NCBI GenBank assembly: GCA_015039465.1
Contig: MU130381.1
Location: forward strand, 343,807 to 407,806
Length of the DNA: 64,000 bases
Source: Phlegmacium glaucopus
Taxonomy: Eukaryota > Basidiomycota > Agaricomycetes > Agaricales > Cortinariaceae
Direction: 5' to 3'
In this document: positions 22,668 through 34,299 of the stretch, piece by piece
Position numbering within the stretch: position 1 is the stretch's first letter
Layout: each line of letters starts with the position of its first letter
Translations under genes and position numbers: made by a program
Notes under the pieces: generated by a model
The model's database searches: none
What the model saw: the letters and a program-made list of their open reading frames with translations, nothing else
What the model was told of the DNA's origin: nothing

Positions 22668-23372
22668 GAGGACTGTACACTCCCCCACATACTCCGCCGG
22701 AATCCAGTGGACTTCACTGGACTCCACCGGACTCCACCGGACTCCAGTCCAGGAGTTTTCAGTGTGACATGGGCCAAATTTGTGAGTCCAGTCCGCTGAA
22801 GTCCAGTGGAGTCCGGTAAAATCCACCGGAGTCTGCAGATTCCAGTGGAGCCCTACCAGACATATCCTGCCAGACTCCGCCAGACCTGTCTGGTGGACTC
22901 TGGCAGACTCCACCACCATTTCAACATATGGCCTCAAATGCAAACAAATATAAAAATAAAGTCTTGGCAGGCACACAGTATTTATATTTAGCTATCATCC
23001 AAGAAAAGCAACTCTAAGTCTCTAAATGATACAACTCAAATTTGGACTTAAGTTTGTTTAATATAGCCCTTTCTCAATAAGGAAAGAAGCTATTAATAGA
23101 TTTTAAGTAGATTTAGGGTCCTAAGAAGATCCTCTATCATTCTATTCAATATTTCCTCTTTGGGAAATTTTTCCCATAGGCCAAATCCCATTTAATGCTG
23201 TGTTTAAAAATGTATTTTGCATTTTTCTCAATAAGAAAAGAAGCTATTAATAGAATTTCAACAGATTCAGGGTCCTAAAAGGATGATCTATCATTGAGTC
23301 TGGTGGAGTCTGGTGGAGTCTGGTGGAGTCCACCGGATTCCGGTGGAGTATGTGGGGGACTGTAAAGTACAG
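22668..23372. mobile_element. TIR element, copy L (705 bp)
   Basis: It starts GAGGACTGTACACTCCCCCACATACTCC and ends with the complement of CTGTACTTTACAGTCCCCCACATACTCC. Near both ends are many short (G)GACTCCACC-type repeats. The middle (about 22930-23290) contains two related blocks, 'ctcaataag.aaagaagctattaatagatttt..agatt.agggtccta'. It is nearly the reverse complement of the element at 26624-27265. No target duplication is visible, and gypsy sequence lies on both sides from different parts of pol, so the junction is rearranged. Confidence 0.85.
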
Positions 23373-26300
23373 GGAAGTGGAGGAGTTGGAATGCGTCTTC
23401 CAGGGATCGGGTCTATTGGGGCTGGAGTCAGTTTGACTACGTTAAAGACCGGATGGAGTTGTTTCATGGACAAGGGAAGTTGAAGTCAGTAAGTGTTGTT
23501 GCCGACTCGTCCTTTGATTGGAAAGGGGCCTAGGTGCCGATGGGACAATTTCCTGGATGGTCTCATTGTTTGTATGTCGCTGGCATCCAGGTATACTTTG
23601 TCTCCTGGTTTGTATTCCGGTGCCGAAGTCCTCTTCTGATTATAATATCTTGCCATGTCGTCTTTAGACTTGACCAGTGCTGCTTTCGCTTCATCTAGGG
23701 TGTTCCGCATTCGTTCCGTGAATTCATTAACGGACTCCATTCGGGATTCCGGTTGGTTTGGTTCAAAACCCATTCGGGGGATTCATCCGGAGTCTAGGAG
23801 GAAAGGTGGGTGCTGTGTGGCGGAGTGGACATGATTATTGTACTGGAATTCCGCAAGGGGAAGGAGTTCAGCCCAATTGGTTTGTCGCTGGTTTGTAAAG
23901 AGTCGGAGATACTGTTCCAGTTCCTGATTTACTCGTTCCATCTGGCCGTCTCCTTGCAGATGATAGGCGGTGGTGGCTGCTAACTTAATTCCAAGGATCC
24001 GGTAGAGCTCGCACGTGAATTCTGCTACAAACTGTGGTCCTCTGTCTGATACCACTCTCCGGGGTAGTCCATGATGTTTCCAGACATGTTGGATATAAAA
24101 GTGAGCAGTTCCGGACGCGGAGGTGGTAGTAAGGGTTGGTGCAAAATGAGCTTGTTTGGTGACCGAATCAACTACTACCATTACCGAGTTGTATCCTGAA
24201 GACTCCGGAAGTTCCACTATGAAGTCCACACTGATTGTGTCCCATGGAGCGTTCAGAATCGGGAGGGGATGGAGTTCACCAACTGGGTGGTGTCTTTGAG
24301 CCTTAGTCCGAAGACACAGGTCACAGGTTGAGGCATATTTTCCGATATATTGGGACATCTGTGGCCACCAATAGTTTTGGGATACAAGTTCGAGGGTCTT
24401 CCATCTTCCCGGATGCCCAGCAATTAGGGTGTCATGGCAGAGGGATACAATCCATCTTCGCAAGTCAAACATGTCCGGAACGTAGATTTTTCCTCAGAAG
24501 GAGAGGATGTCGTTGTCATGAGACCATTCCGCCGGTTGGACGGATTGCGTGTGAGTGGTTTTCAACTCCTTTACCACTTTAGCTATGGCCTCTTCTTTTA
24601 CACCTTCCCAGGTGCCCTTCCGGATGTCTTTCAAGACATCTCGTTCTTCTCCTATGATTTCCAGTCCTTCTAAGGCCCAAATTGCAAAAAAGCCTGGAGT
24701 TAGGAGTGTGATGTTGTCATTGTCACCGGTTCCGGTTCTGTGATCTGCTTGTCTGGACAAGGCGTCTGGTTTTCCCATGCTTTTGCCTGGTCTGTGGTGC
24801 ATGAGGAAATCGAACCGGGCAAGGAACAATGACCAACGGGCTTATCTCCAATTGAGCTTTTTGGCTGTCATGAAGTATTTCAAGTTCTTGTGATCAGTCC
24901 AGATCTCGCACTTGTGTTCCGCTCCTTCGAAGAAGTGTCTCCACTCTTCTAGGGCTCGGATGATTGCTAGCATCCCTTTGTTGTGGATCTCGTAGTTCCG
25001 TTCAACCAGAGATAAGGATTTAGACAGGAATGCGACTGGGTGCCATTTCTCATCATCGAGGGATTGTTGGGAGAGTACGGCTCCGGTTGCAAAGTTGGAA
25101 CTGTCTGCTTCAATGCAGAACAGCCTGGAGTTGTCCGGAGAGGCTAGAATCGGGGTTGAAGTGATCAGGTTCTTGAACGCCAACTGCTCTTCCGTGTTCC
25201 ATCTCCATTTAACATCACTTTTAGTGAGATCAAACAAGGGATGGGTGTGATGAGAAAAGTCTTGGATGAACCTTTGGTAAAAGTTGGTAAAGCCTAGAAA
25301 TGACTGGACTTCCTTCTTGTTCGTTGGAATTGGCCATTCTGCTACTCCAGCAACTTTTACGGGGTCCATCTTGACGGAGTTATGAGATATTATGACTCCG
25401 AGGTATTCTACCTTGGTTTGTTTGAATTCGCACTTGTCCGGTTTTAGGAAGAGTTTATGCTTTCGTAAAAGTTCCAGTACTCTCCGAGTTACGGACCGGT
25501 GTTCCTCTAGCGTCTCCGTGAATATCAGGATATCATCAAGGTAGACCACTACAACCCCTTCCATTATAAGTTTGCAGAAGATGTCATTCATCATTGTTTG
25601 GAAAGTAGCCGGACTGTTGGTGAGGCCAAAAAACATAACCAGGGGTTCGAATAATCCCCGGTTGGTTCAGAAAGCCACTTTCCATTCGTCCCCTTCCTTC
25701 ATTTGGACATTGTTAAAACCCCATCGGACATCCAACTTAGTGAAGTATTTAGCGCCCCGGAGTTGGGTAATCAGTTCTGAAATGAGGGGAAGTGGGTACT
25801 TGTTTTTGATGGTGATCACATTGAGAGCCCGATAGTCCTGAACAAGCCAAAGACTTCTGTCTTTCTTTTTGATAAAGAAAACCGGAGATGCCATCGGAGA
25901 TTTGGAAGGTCAGATGCGTCTGGAGTTTAAATTCTCCTGGAGGAACGCGTTGAGTGTATTTAGCGCCCTGGAGTTGGGTAATCAGTTCCGAAATGAGGGG
26001 AAGTGGGTACTTGTTTTTGATGGTGATTGTGTTGAGAGCTCAATAGTCCTGAACAAGCCAAAGACTTCCATCTTTCTTTTTGATAAAGAAAACCGGAGAT
26101 GCCATCGGAGATTTGGAAGGTCGGATGCATCAGAGTTTAAATTCTCCTGGAGGAACACGTCAAGTTCCTTTTGTTCCGTCGGAGCTAGAGGATAGACCTT
26201 GCAACCTGATGGTTTTTCTCCTGGAATGAGTTCTACTGCGTGGTCCCAAGGTTTCGGATCAGGTAGGATATCAAAAGATTCTTTGGCAAAAACACTATCA

Positions 26301-26623
26301 AATTATTGGAGATAATCCGGAACTCCTTCTTTTGTTTTGGATTGTGTGTTGCGCTGGAAAGCTTCTGCAAGACGTTGGGAGATGGTGGAGGTGGCTCGGA
26401 TGTCTGCCTGCAGTGGTAGTAGGCCGGTGGCAAATATCCTGTCGCCATCCTCAAATTCAGGGTTTGGGCTACTTTCCTCCTTGTCATCCTCATCACAATC
26501 CTCTACATGAGCCGGAAGTGGGCTGGTCGAACATTTTTCAATTCGGCTTATTTCCGCCTTTTGAATTTTTTGTTCTTTTCGGATTTCATTCCTGCATTCC
26601 GAACAACAATGGGGTGGACAACG
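23373..26623 (-). mobile_element. Ty3/gypsy chromovirus, copy B, truncated at both ends
   Basis: This is the same family as copy A. It holds part of the tail before the chromodomain (cut at 23373), integrase (23783-24472), RNase H and RT (24842-25894, VVYLDDILIF) and the linker ahead of RT (HAVELIPGEKPSGCKVYPL at about 26180-26230). Upstream of that is an acidic stretch of the protease-RT spacer. About 200 bp at the RT start is tandemly duplicated: 25754-25952 and 25955-26165 carry the same 'tatttagcgccc.ggagttgggtaatcag' to 'ctcctggaggaac' sequence. It has no LTRs and is non-functional. Confidence 0.9.
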
Positions 26624-27265
26624 CTGTACTTTACAGTCCCCCACATACTCCACCAGACTCCACCAGACTCCACCAGACTCAATGATAGATCATCCTTTTA
26701 GGACCCTGAATCTGTTGAAATTCTATTAATAGCTTCTTTTCTTATTGAGAAAAATGCAAAATACATTTTTAAACACAGCATTAAATGGGATTTGGCCTAT
26801 GGGAAAAATTTCCCAAAGAGGAAATATTGAATAGAATGATAGAGGATCTTCTTAGGACCCTAAATCTACTTAAAATCTATTAATAGCTTCTTTCCTTATT
26901 GAGAAAGGGCTATATTAAACAAACTTAAGTCCAAATTTGAGTTGTATCATTTAGAGACTTAGAGTTGCTTTTCTTGGATGATAGCTAAATATAAATACTG
27001 TGTGCCTGCCAAGACTTTATTTTTATATTTGTTTGCATTTGAGGCCATATGTTGAAATGGTGGTGGAGTCTGGCGGAATATGTCTGGTAAGACTCCACCG
27101 GAATCCGCGGACTCTGGTGGATTTTACCGGACTCCATTGGACTTCAGCAGACTGGACTCACAAATTTGGCCCATGTCACACTGAAAAATCCTGGACTGGA
27201 GTCCGGTGGAGTCCAGTGAAGTCCACTGGATTCCGGCGGAGTATGTGGGGGAGTGTACAGTCCTC
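26624..27265. mobile_element. TIR element, copy R (642 bp), inverted relative to L
   Basis: It starts CTGTACTTTACAGTCCCCCACATACTCC and ends GTGTACAGTCCTC. It is close to the reverse complement of copy L across its whole length. It has no open frame of note. Flanking bases show no clear 8-bp duplication. It marks the 5' truncation of gypsy copy B. Confidence 0.85.
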
Positions 27266-27398
27266 CACCACAAGTATTAAAGATGAACTTAATAAAAACC
27301 TGTGCCTTAAATATACATTACCTACACCAAAAAAATATTGAATTTTGTATAAAATATCTACATCTTTAATATGTAAATTTATCTCAAATGAAGTTCTT

Positions 27399-27975
27399 TG
27401 TTACATTCCGTTATACGTTACTCCGGTCCGGCTCCATCAGAGTTGGTTCTGGTAGTCTGTACTCCGTTCCAGTACTCTCCCTTGTTTCCGGTTGTACTCT
27501 GCCCACGTCCAACTCCGAGACTTCTCCGTATCATTCTGGCCTTGCCGACGATACTCCAAACCCATTACCACACCTTCGCCATAACAACTATTTCTTTGTC
27601 ATCACTTTCCCATTATCAGTCAGCACCCCTACTATGGATTATTCACCCAAGAATGCAGGACTTTCCGGGAGCAGAGCACAGCACTTTATATTTATCTTTT
27701 ATATTTCGGTTGCTATTCCTTTTATTATTTAAGTACTCGAAACTTGTATGTTTTCCTCAGTTTGAATATCATCTTAATTTCCTCCTCTTGTTTGTCCTCT
27801 AAGTCACTGAGGTCTTCCATCTTTCCGTTCTCTTCCGGTTCCGAAATCAGGACATTGTAGGAGCTGGGTGGCACAGCACATACGCTGAGGCCAAAGTCCT
27901 TTCCATTACTTGTTCCGGTTCCGTTCTGTCTGGTCCGGAGTTACTCCGACGTTTTCCCTTTGTCTAAACTTAACA
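27399..27975 (+). repeat. Solo LTR, family S, copy 2 (577 bp)
   Basis: It starts TGTTACATTCCGTTATACG and ends CTAAACTTAACA, with a perfect 5-bp duplication TTCTT at 27394-27398 and 27976-27980. Confidence 0.93.
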
Positions 27976-27980
27976 TTCTT

Positions 27981-28669
27981 ACTCTTCATTTGAGATTTCA
28001 ATTATTACAGAAAAACAACCTCCAGCATCAACAAATCCAGTTATTCAATTAGGATTTATTTCTATGGTTTCCAAATTAACAAACATAATTAAAATTTTCA
28101 ATTTTCTATTTTATATATATATATTCATTTTCAATAAAGAACAATACTAAAAAATAAAAGGGTGAGTATCAGAAGAAATTTGACAGTTTTTCAGCTGCAC
28201 TTGCAGACAAGACAGCGACATACTTGGCTGACATCAAGGGGGTAGTATTTGAGAAGGGATGGGCAAAGATTATGGCTGCTGCATGGAAATCCGAAATTCA
28301 TCAATGAAAAACCTGGGGGATCTGTTGAAATTTGGATGTCGGTTTATAGATCAAGTTACAGAGGATGATTAAGAAACTTAGTCAATAAGCTCTGTGTAGG
28401 CGAATACCCAGTGAATTGGTATAAACCAATGAGGTTTCACCTCAATCGGTTGTACTACTTATACACATTCAATTGTGGCTATGTAGCTATGAGGTATTCA
28501 GTACTAATGACGATGCAATTATGATGCTGTTGAACTTATTATTTGTTTACTTACATATTATTATGTAATACTCTTTACTTATTTTCATTGTCATCTATGT
28601 GACACCTCATCATTCATTATATCATAACTATTACTTACTTTCTTTTAGTTATTATCATTAGGTATATAT
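27981..28669 (+). other. Spacer with a coding remnant
   Basis: Bases 28164-28306 read EYQKKFDSFSAALADK...GVVFEKGWAKIMAAAWKSEIHQ before a stop. This is protein-like but not recognised, and it is probably a gene fragment. The remainder is AT-rich with no features. Confidence 0.35.
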
Positions 28670-28677
28670 CCTATAAT

Positions 28678-29222
28678 TAGTGATGGGCAGGGGTTTGGGA
28701 AACCCCTGGGGTACAAGGGTAATGGTAAGGAGGGTCAGGGTCAGGGTACAGATTTTTTGACCCTTGACAAACCCTTACCCTTCTGGAGGGTCAGGGGTTT
28801 TTTAGGAATTTTTATTTCTCTGATATCAGAATGATCTAACTGTTGTGTATCTATAAAAATGACTTTAAATCAGAGAAAAAGAAAATACAAAAAGGCCTCA
28901 CTGCTTTCACAACAATCAGTAGCCTAAAATACTAGTCAAACCCTCTCTGTTTCATTGAAAATCTATTGATAAACATCTTTAACACCCTGAACATATTTTA
29001 AATAATAGCTACTTTGAAGGTTTCTTGGGATTATAAAGCTTGAGGAAAGATTTGGACCAAACCCTTGCACTAAACCCTGCTGGGGTTTCTTACCCTCCAA
29101 CCCCTCAGAAACCCTTACCCTTACTCTCCAAAACCCTTACCCTCACCCAAGGGTAAGGGTTTTAGAGGGTAAGGGTAAGGGTCAGCCTAATTCCACCCCA
29201 GGGTTACCCCTGCCCATCACTA
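28678..29222. mobile_element. hAT-type MITE (545 bp)
   Basis: The terminal inverted repeat is TAGTGATGGGCAGGGGT with its complement at the right end, and ACCCC pairs further in. A perfect 8-bp duplication CCTATAAT flanks it at 28670-28677 and 29223-29230. TAGNGATGGGC is a classic hAT end. Inside, many GGGTAAGGGT/ACCCTTACCC copies in both orientations form subterminal repeats that may bind transposase. There is no coding sequence. Confidence 0.92.
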
Positions 29223-29230
29223 CCTATAAT

Positions 29231-29904
29231 ATATCTTAAAGTGCTTGAACATCACTGAGGTTTATTATCATTAGTTGTATAACATTCCGGTTACCCTGCA
29301 TATTCTACAGATGCAACATGACGTGATTGGCACGAAATATTTCAACAGGATCTTCAGGCAAGACAGAGGGTTTTCTAATGTTGTCTCATGCTTCTCTCCA
29401 CCATCAAATTGTTGATGCTGATGATGATTAACTGTGACCTACATATGTACTACATACAGTACTAGCATTCATTGTCTCTCCCTGTAAATACAAGTCTGGT
29501 CTCATTGCGCATACCGCTGCTGCTCTATAATATGATATTTTCTGGCTAAAACCCAAATGAGAAAAGAATACTGCCTGGCAGAAAGGCCGAAATAAGATGA
29601 AATATCTGGAATTGTCTGGTGTAAGCCCATTTTGTCAGGCGTCTGTTGATGTCTTATGCCGTCTGATGGACTGGTGACAGGCATCCGCGTCTTATTCATA
29701 ATTCAGAAAGGTAAATGGCTTTGACAAGATTCATCAAATCTGTCTGAATTCGTCTTAGGTGCCTGTGACAAGACAGATCAGACGGATCAGACACGGTGTT
29801 ATTTTCCTGATGGGCCCCCTGCTCCGCCAAAGCATCCTTCATATCTTGCATCCCCTACTCCGTCTTCCACTGGGAGGGTAAAGCTGCCACAATGCCTAAC
29901 AACA
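29231..29904. other. Spacer, no gene seen
   Basis: Short repeats of CAGACGG/GTCTG type occur near 29590-29790. I found no gene and no definable element. Confidence 0.35.
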
Positions 29905-30366
29905 TTGGAAGACCTAGCCACATTGAAACCACACTTCTTCCACTCGGGAAGCATGTCGGTGTCCCAGAACACACATTGTAAATTCCGTTTTGGTCATGCT
30001 GTTGCAATGGGCCATGGTCACAAGCAACCCTTCCTTACTCACATCCATTACTCCCTCAAGAATTTGGGCCGCTGGGAGGGTAGCACCGCCGCCTTCGTTC
30101 TCAGTGAGACTTTCAGTAACCCCACCCCCCCTTTTTTTTTGTCTTTTTCGTGCTTATGTGTTGATCCAGGCCGTGGAATTGGAGTTCTCCTCAGGATGAT
30201 CTGGGTCCTTGCCACCGTCATGTACCGCACTGCGAGAGGACAACCTAGTGATGAGCATGAGTATTCTCAGATCGATAAAGGAAGCGCGACGTATACTAGC
30301 CCTGTGAACTGGCCAGTCTCTCTCGGTGCTGCAGATCAAAAAACTTGCATCAGGTTGACCTGGTGA
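29905..30366 (+). other. Unidentified open reading frame (153 codons)
   Basis: The frame opens upstream of the ATG as well (GPPAPPKHPSYLASPTPSSTG), which suggests a longer exon. The part FHSGSMSVSQNTHCKFRFGH looks protein-like. The middle (FSNPTPPFFLSFSCL) coincides with a pyrimidine tract that could be an intron. No family is recognised. Confidence 0.25.
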
Positions 30367-31414
30367 ACTTGATCGTAGGTGGGCTCGGCGATATGAGCCT
30401 TAGGGTTTGCACCTCATAGGCAGCTTATTTCCGTTCTTCACTATATTTTTTTGTGATCATATTTTTTGCGGTTGGTTCGGTTCTTAGAGCTGACTCGGAC
30501 AACGTTACTGGTCGATGAATACTAAATATTCAAAGAGCGAGCGATGGCCAAATAGCTCACTCAGAGTTCAATGATCTAACGAATATGATATGCATAAAAT
30601 ACGGGCAGAAATGTAAGAGGACATTGGCACATCATTGACTCGGCATACAAATTCGTTATCAATGTTAACGAGTCAGCGTCTTCGGCTATGATGTCAAACA
30701 AGGTGTCGGGATTTGACTTGGTTGACTGCATAGTCTAAGATGAAGAATACCCTCCGCAGCAACGAGCCCGTGGCGACGAAGGCCCGGCGGCCTTCCAATG
30801 AGCTCGTCGGGACTAGAGGCGCCAGAGTTCTATTTCTTCTTTTCTAATCGGACGGGAGTGAGCTTTACGGTTGAGTAAGTCTCGAAGGTGAATATGAATC
30901 GATGATTTTTAAGCGACAACGCATAATCGTGGTAGTAATCATTGTTCAACAATCATCTTTGTGGATCTGCAAGTGGAGAAATAGCAGGCGTTGCCAGATT
31001 GGTGCCATTATGAAACCACGCCTGCACTTATGGTGAGGTTTCTACTTTAGGATAACATGTTGCGAGTGGAGACGTGGTGATGTAGCTGAAGCCGACCATA
31101 GAGGAGGAGGGTCGCACATCGCTGAGTAGGCAATCATTGCCAATCAACCATTAGTGATGAAAATTAAATGGATTAGCTCCTGAAACCAGTGCGTTTCTAA
31201 TGACATAGAGAGACCTCTGTAGCGACTCGCATACGATTGAAAGAAGGGAATAAATAATGAATGGTTGACTCTATGGGTCACCTTATTATTGATGATTTAC
31301 CATCATCCGAGTCCAAACAAAATATTGTGGCGTTGACGGAACTAAGCTGACTAAGCGAGATCGTTAACACTTTGTCAAGTCCATCTCTTGCCTCATCAGA
31401 TTTCGGACTAAGCT
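30367..31414. promoter_or_regulatory. Upstream region of the EZH gene
   Basis: No open frame of note or repeat was found. It separates the repeat-rich left arm from the gene island and should hold the promoter of the gene starting at 31415. No specific motif can be defended. Confidence 0.35.
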
Positions 31415-34128
31415 ATGGATGTGGACTCGGATGACTCTGGAGATATTCAGTTTGAGAACTACTTGACAGCTAGTAAAGTCTATCGTGACTTATGGACCGA
31501 GTTCTACAGCTGGGAACAAGAATTCTGCCGTCAAACCCTCGAGAGCCTGTCAAAACTTGGTGTTCGTCCTAGGCCTCTCCCACATGAGAAGGATACAGTC
31601 TATGAAATACCGGTTAATTCCTCGTCTTCTGAACAAGGCTCTTTTACCTATGAAGATATCTCTCCCGATTCAACTGCGATCGTTAGGTTCACTTTGTCTC
31701 CAGATCCCAAGATCGTAGAAACAAAGAACCTGGAGCCTTCTCCAGGATACACGGCCTGTACACCTGCTTCAACCAACATCGTTCTGAGAGATGATCCTCA
31801 CTATCAACCATTTGCTCCTTATGCCGATGATCCACTTTTTGATTTGGATCGCTATCTTACCCATTTTGAACGATTCACTTGGCAATACGACTTGTATGAT
31901 CCGGATCGTAAGTACAGTCTCTTTTCTTGCATTCTACATCATCGTTGAGAACCCTTACATTGATTTATGCTTGGTTTTGAATATCAATACTTAAATTAGT
32001 CGAAATGATACAACTTGAAGCCGTACGCCGTTTGCGCCATGGTAGTGGCTTTGGTGATGCTGAGATAAAATCATTGGAAATCTTTCCTCCCCTTCGAGAT
32101 AGCAACCGATCCGGATTGATCTGGTATTCATCTCAGCGGTACGAACATTCCTTTCCCCTTTGATCATTGATTTCAATTGCCTGCTACTAGTGACTTTCTC
32201 TGGTGGCCAGGATCACAAATATCAGAGCTTAACCCCATTCGAACCAACTTTGTAGATCATAGTCTTCAAATCCATGAGAATATCTTGAAAGATGCAAAAC
32301 CATTTTGTCCAAATCTGAATTGCATCCAGACCCACTGTAGCATTCACAGTATGTTTTTACTACTATAGTAACCTTTCGAGTTTACTTCACTGTTCCTACC
32401 CATTCCAGAGGTTGAAACCAATGAAATTTATCTCCCGAAAGCATTAGTTACAAATGGAGCTATGATATCGAACCTGGAAAACAAATGTGGCGACTTCTGC
32501 TACAAAGACGAAAAGTATCATACACCGGCTGGCACGGTAATTCTTATTTCAAGTCTATGGCTCCTATCTTATGGTAAATTTAGGAAAATAAACACTGGAG
32601 CAAACAAGATCAATTGGAGTTGGAGAGCTTTTTCAAGCTAATGCCGGATACCAGTCCATGTGATTTAGCTATCATCTGTCGCAAACCGTGTTTCGAGGTA
32701 TATACTCCTTATGCCTCTCGAGTCTTATTTTCACATGCATCTAATTTCCAATATCTATTTAAATCAGATCTACAATCACCGCAAAGTCATCTTTTCGGAC
32801 GAAGAGATACTAGAGAATCAACAACTCCCGAGAAAGGCCCTCAAAATAAAATTCAGTAGGTTAAGCTTCCTTAGTACACATTTCGTGGTTAATTAGTTGA
32901 TGAAATTTCTAGATGAAGACGAAGACATAGATGCATTTGTATGGTAAGAATAATACCTATCGGCACCATGACTTTCAATTCATTTTTTTCAGGATCGAAT
33001 CTTGCCATCATAAAGGGCCATGCAATCAGTATACAGACTGTAACTGCTATAAGATGCAACAGAGGTGTCAGCGAATGTGCAGTTGTTCTAAAAACTGTAA
33101 AAATTTTCATTGACTTCCCTTAATGTCTCGCTAACATGGTTCACAAAAATACCAAAGGTTCGTTGAAATTCAGGGGTTGCAAATGCCATAGTAAGAAGGA
33201 AAAGGTTTGTACGGTTAATTCTGGATGTCCTTGTGTGGCCTTAAGAAGGGAGTGCAATCCGGAAGTCTGTTTGAAATGTGATGCAAGGTATTACTACTCA
33301 TTCTCCTTGATTAATCAATCACTCAACTCATTTCATTTCAGAGGAAAGTTATTGTTAGTACACAAGCCATTTCAATCTCATAGGTTATTTTCAGGTGAAA
33401 AGGCATCTCGTTATTCGTGTCAGAATAACAAATTGCAGAGAGGCCAATTTCCAGTGAGTTGTAATAGAAGTGAATTCCGAGATCTTCATTTAATTTCAAT
33501 TGTGAAAGGCTATCTGTGTTCATAAAAGTAAATATGGGCTCGGAGCATTTGCGGGTCAAAATATTGCGAGAGGCACTGACATCGGCGGTAAGTTTTGAGA
33601 GGAGTGTACCGGTTCCAATGATTAACACTACTCATCGTAAACTAGAATACGTTGCCTTGATCTGCGACGCTGGAAGTCAAGCAGAGATCTTAGCGCCGTC
33701 AGTTCGATTCTGACTTGTGTCTCCAGAATAACTCACTCAACCTATAAATCTTCATTTGACGCGTAGCTTACAAAAATTTACTGGCCTTAACTATTCATTT
33801 CAACTCAACTCAACTTCTATCCTTGATGCTTGGTCCGTGGGCAACGAAATAAGATATATAAACGATTCAAGGCAACTGGATGACGAATCTTCAACTCAGA
33901 ACTCTGAGTTGGTTCCACACCCTCCTGCCGAGATTGTAACTCCCAATTGTGAAGCGAGTATACGGCTCGTGAATGACGTTCATCGCATCGTGATAACTGC
34001 AGGTGAATTCAATCTTTTTTTTTCGATGTCAAGATAACTGACCTTCGTTCTATCAAGTCAAACCGATAAGGCAAGGTCGCGAACTTTACTTGGATTATGG
34101 GGATACGTATTGGAACCTCCACACATAA
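31415..34128 (+). CDS. EZH2: Enhancer-of-zeste H3K27 methyltransferase (PRC2 catalytic subunit)
   Basis: This is a nuclear histone H3 lysine-27 methyltransferase of the Polycomb PRC2 complex, which silences chromatin. I resolve 14 exons: 31415-31907, 32000-32138, 32191-32348, 32409-32536, 32584-32697, 32768-32855, 32913-32943, 32993-33096, 33158-33287, 33342-33453, 33509-33587, 33646-33697, 33767-34002 and 34058-34128. All junctions are GT/AG and in phase, giving 644 codons. A middle domain (DTSPCDLAIICRKPCFE) precedes the Cys-rich CXC domain (CHHKGPCNQYTDCNC ... GCKCHSKKEKVC ... RRECNPEVCLKC). The SET domain follows (HKSKYGLGAFAGQ, EYV, YSFQLN, VGNEIRYIN, PNCEA, HRI, ELYLDYGDTYW). Two oddities: the NHS motif reads NDS, and about 24 extra residues separate it from PNC. 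Exon 10 may instead start at 33384. Confidence 0.92.
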
Positions 34129-34299
34129 CATCTCGTCAACGTCACGTGCACATTGTGATAACGGGTCTGATATGTTTAAACCTCGCGCTCCAAAACTCTG
34201 TCGTAAATGTCCTTTTACATGTGATTCCATAAATATTTCTCGAAATTCCAATTTTTGATACAAGTAAATACACTTCATGTCAGAAATCAAGAGTCTTCG

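Noticed and set aside
22388..22819. Plus-strand frame of 143 codons
   Set aside because: It is the antisense shadow of gypsy RT joined to MITE sequence.
33588..33766. Frameshifts in the EZH gene suggesting a pseudogene
   Set aside because: Introns at 33588-33645 (GTAAGT..CTAG) and 33698-33766 (GTCAGT..GTAG) restore the frame, and the total exon length is divisible by three.
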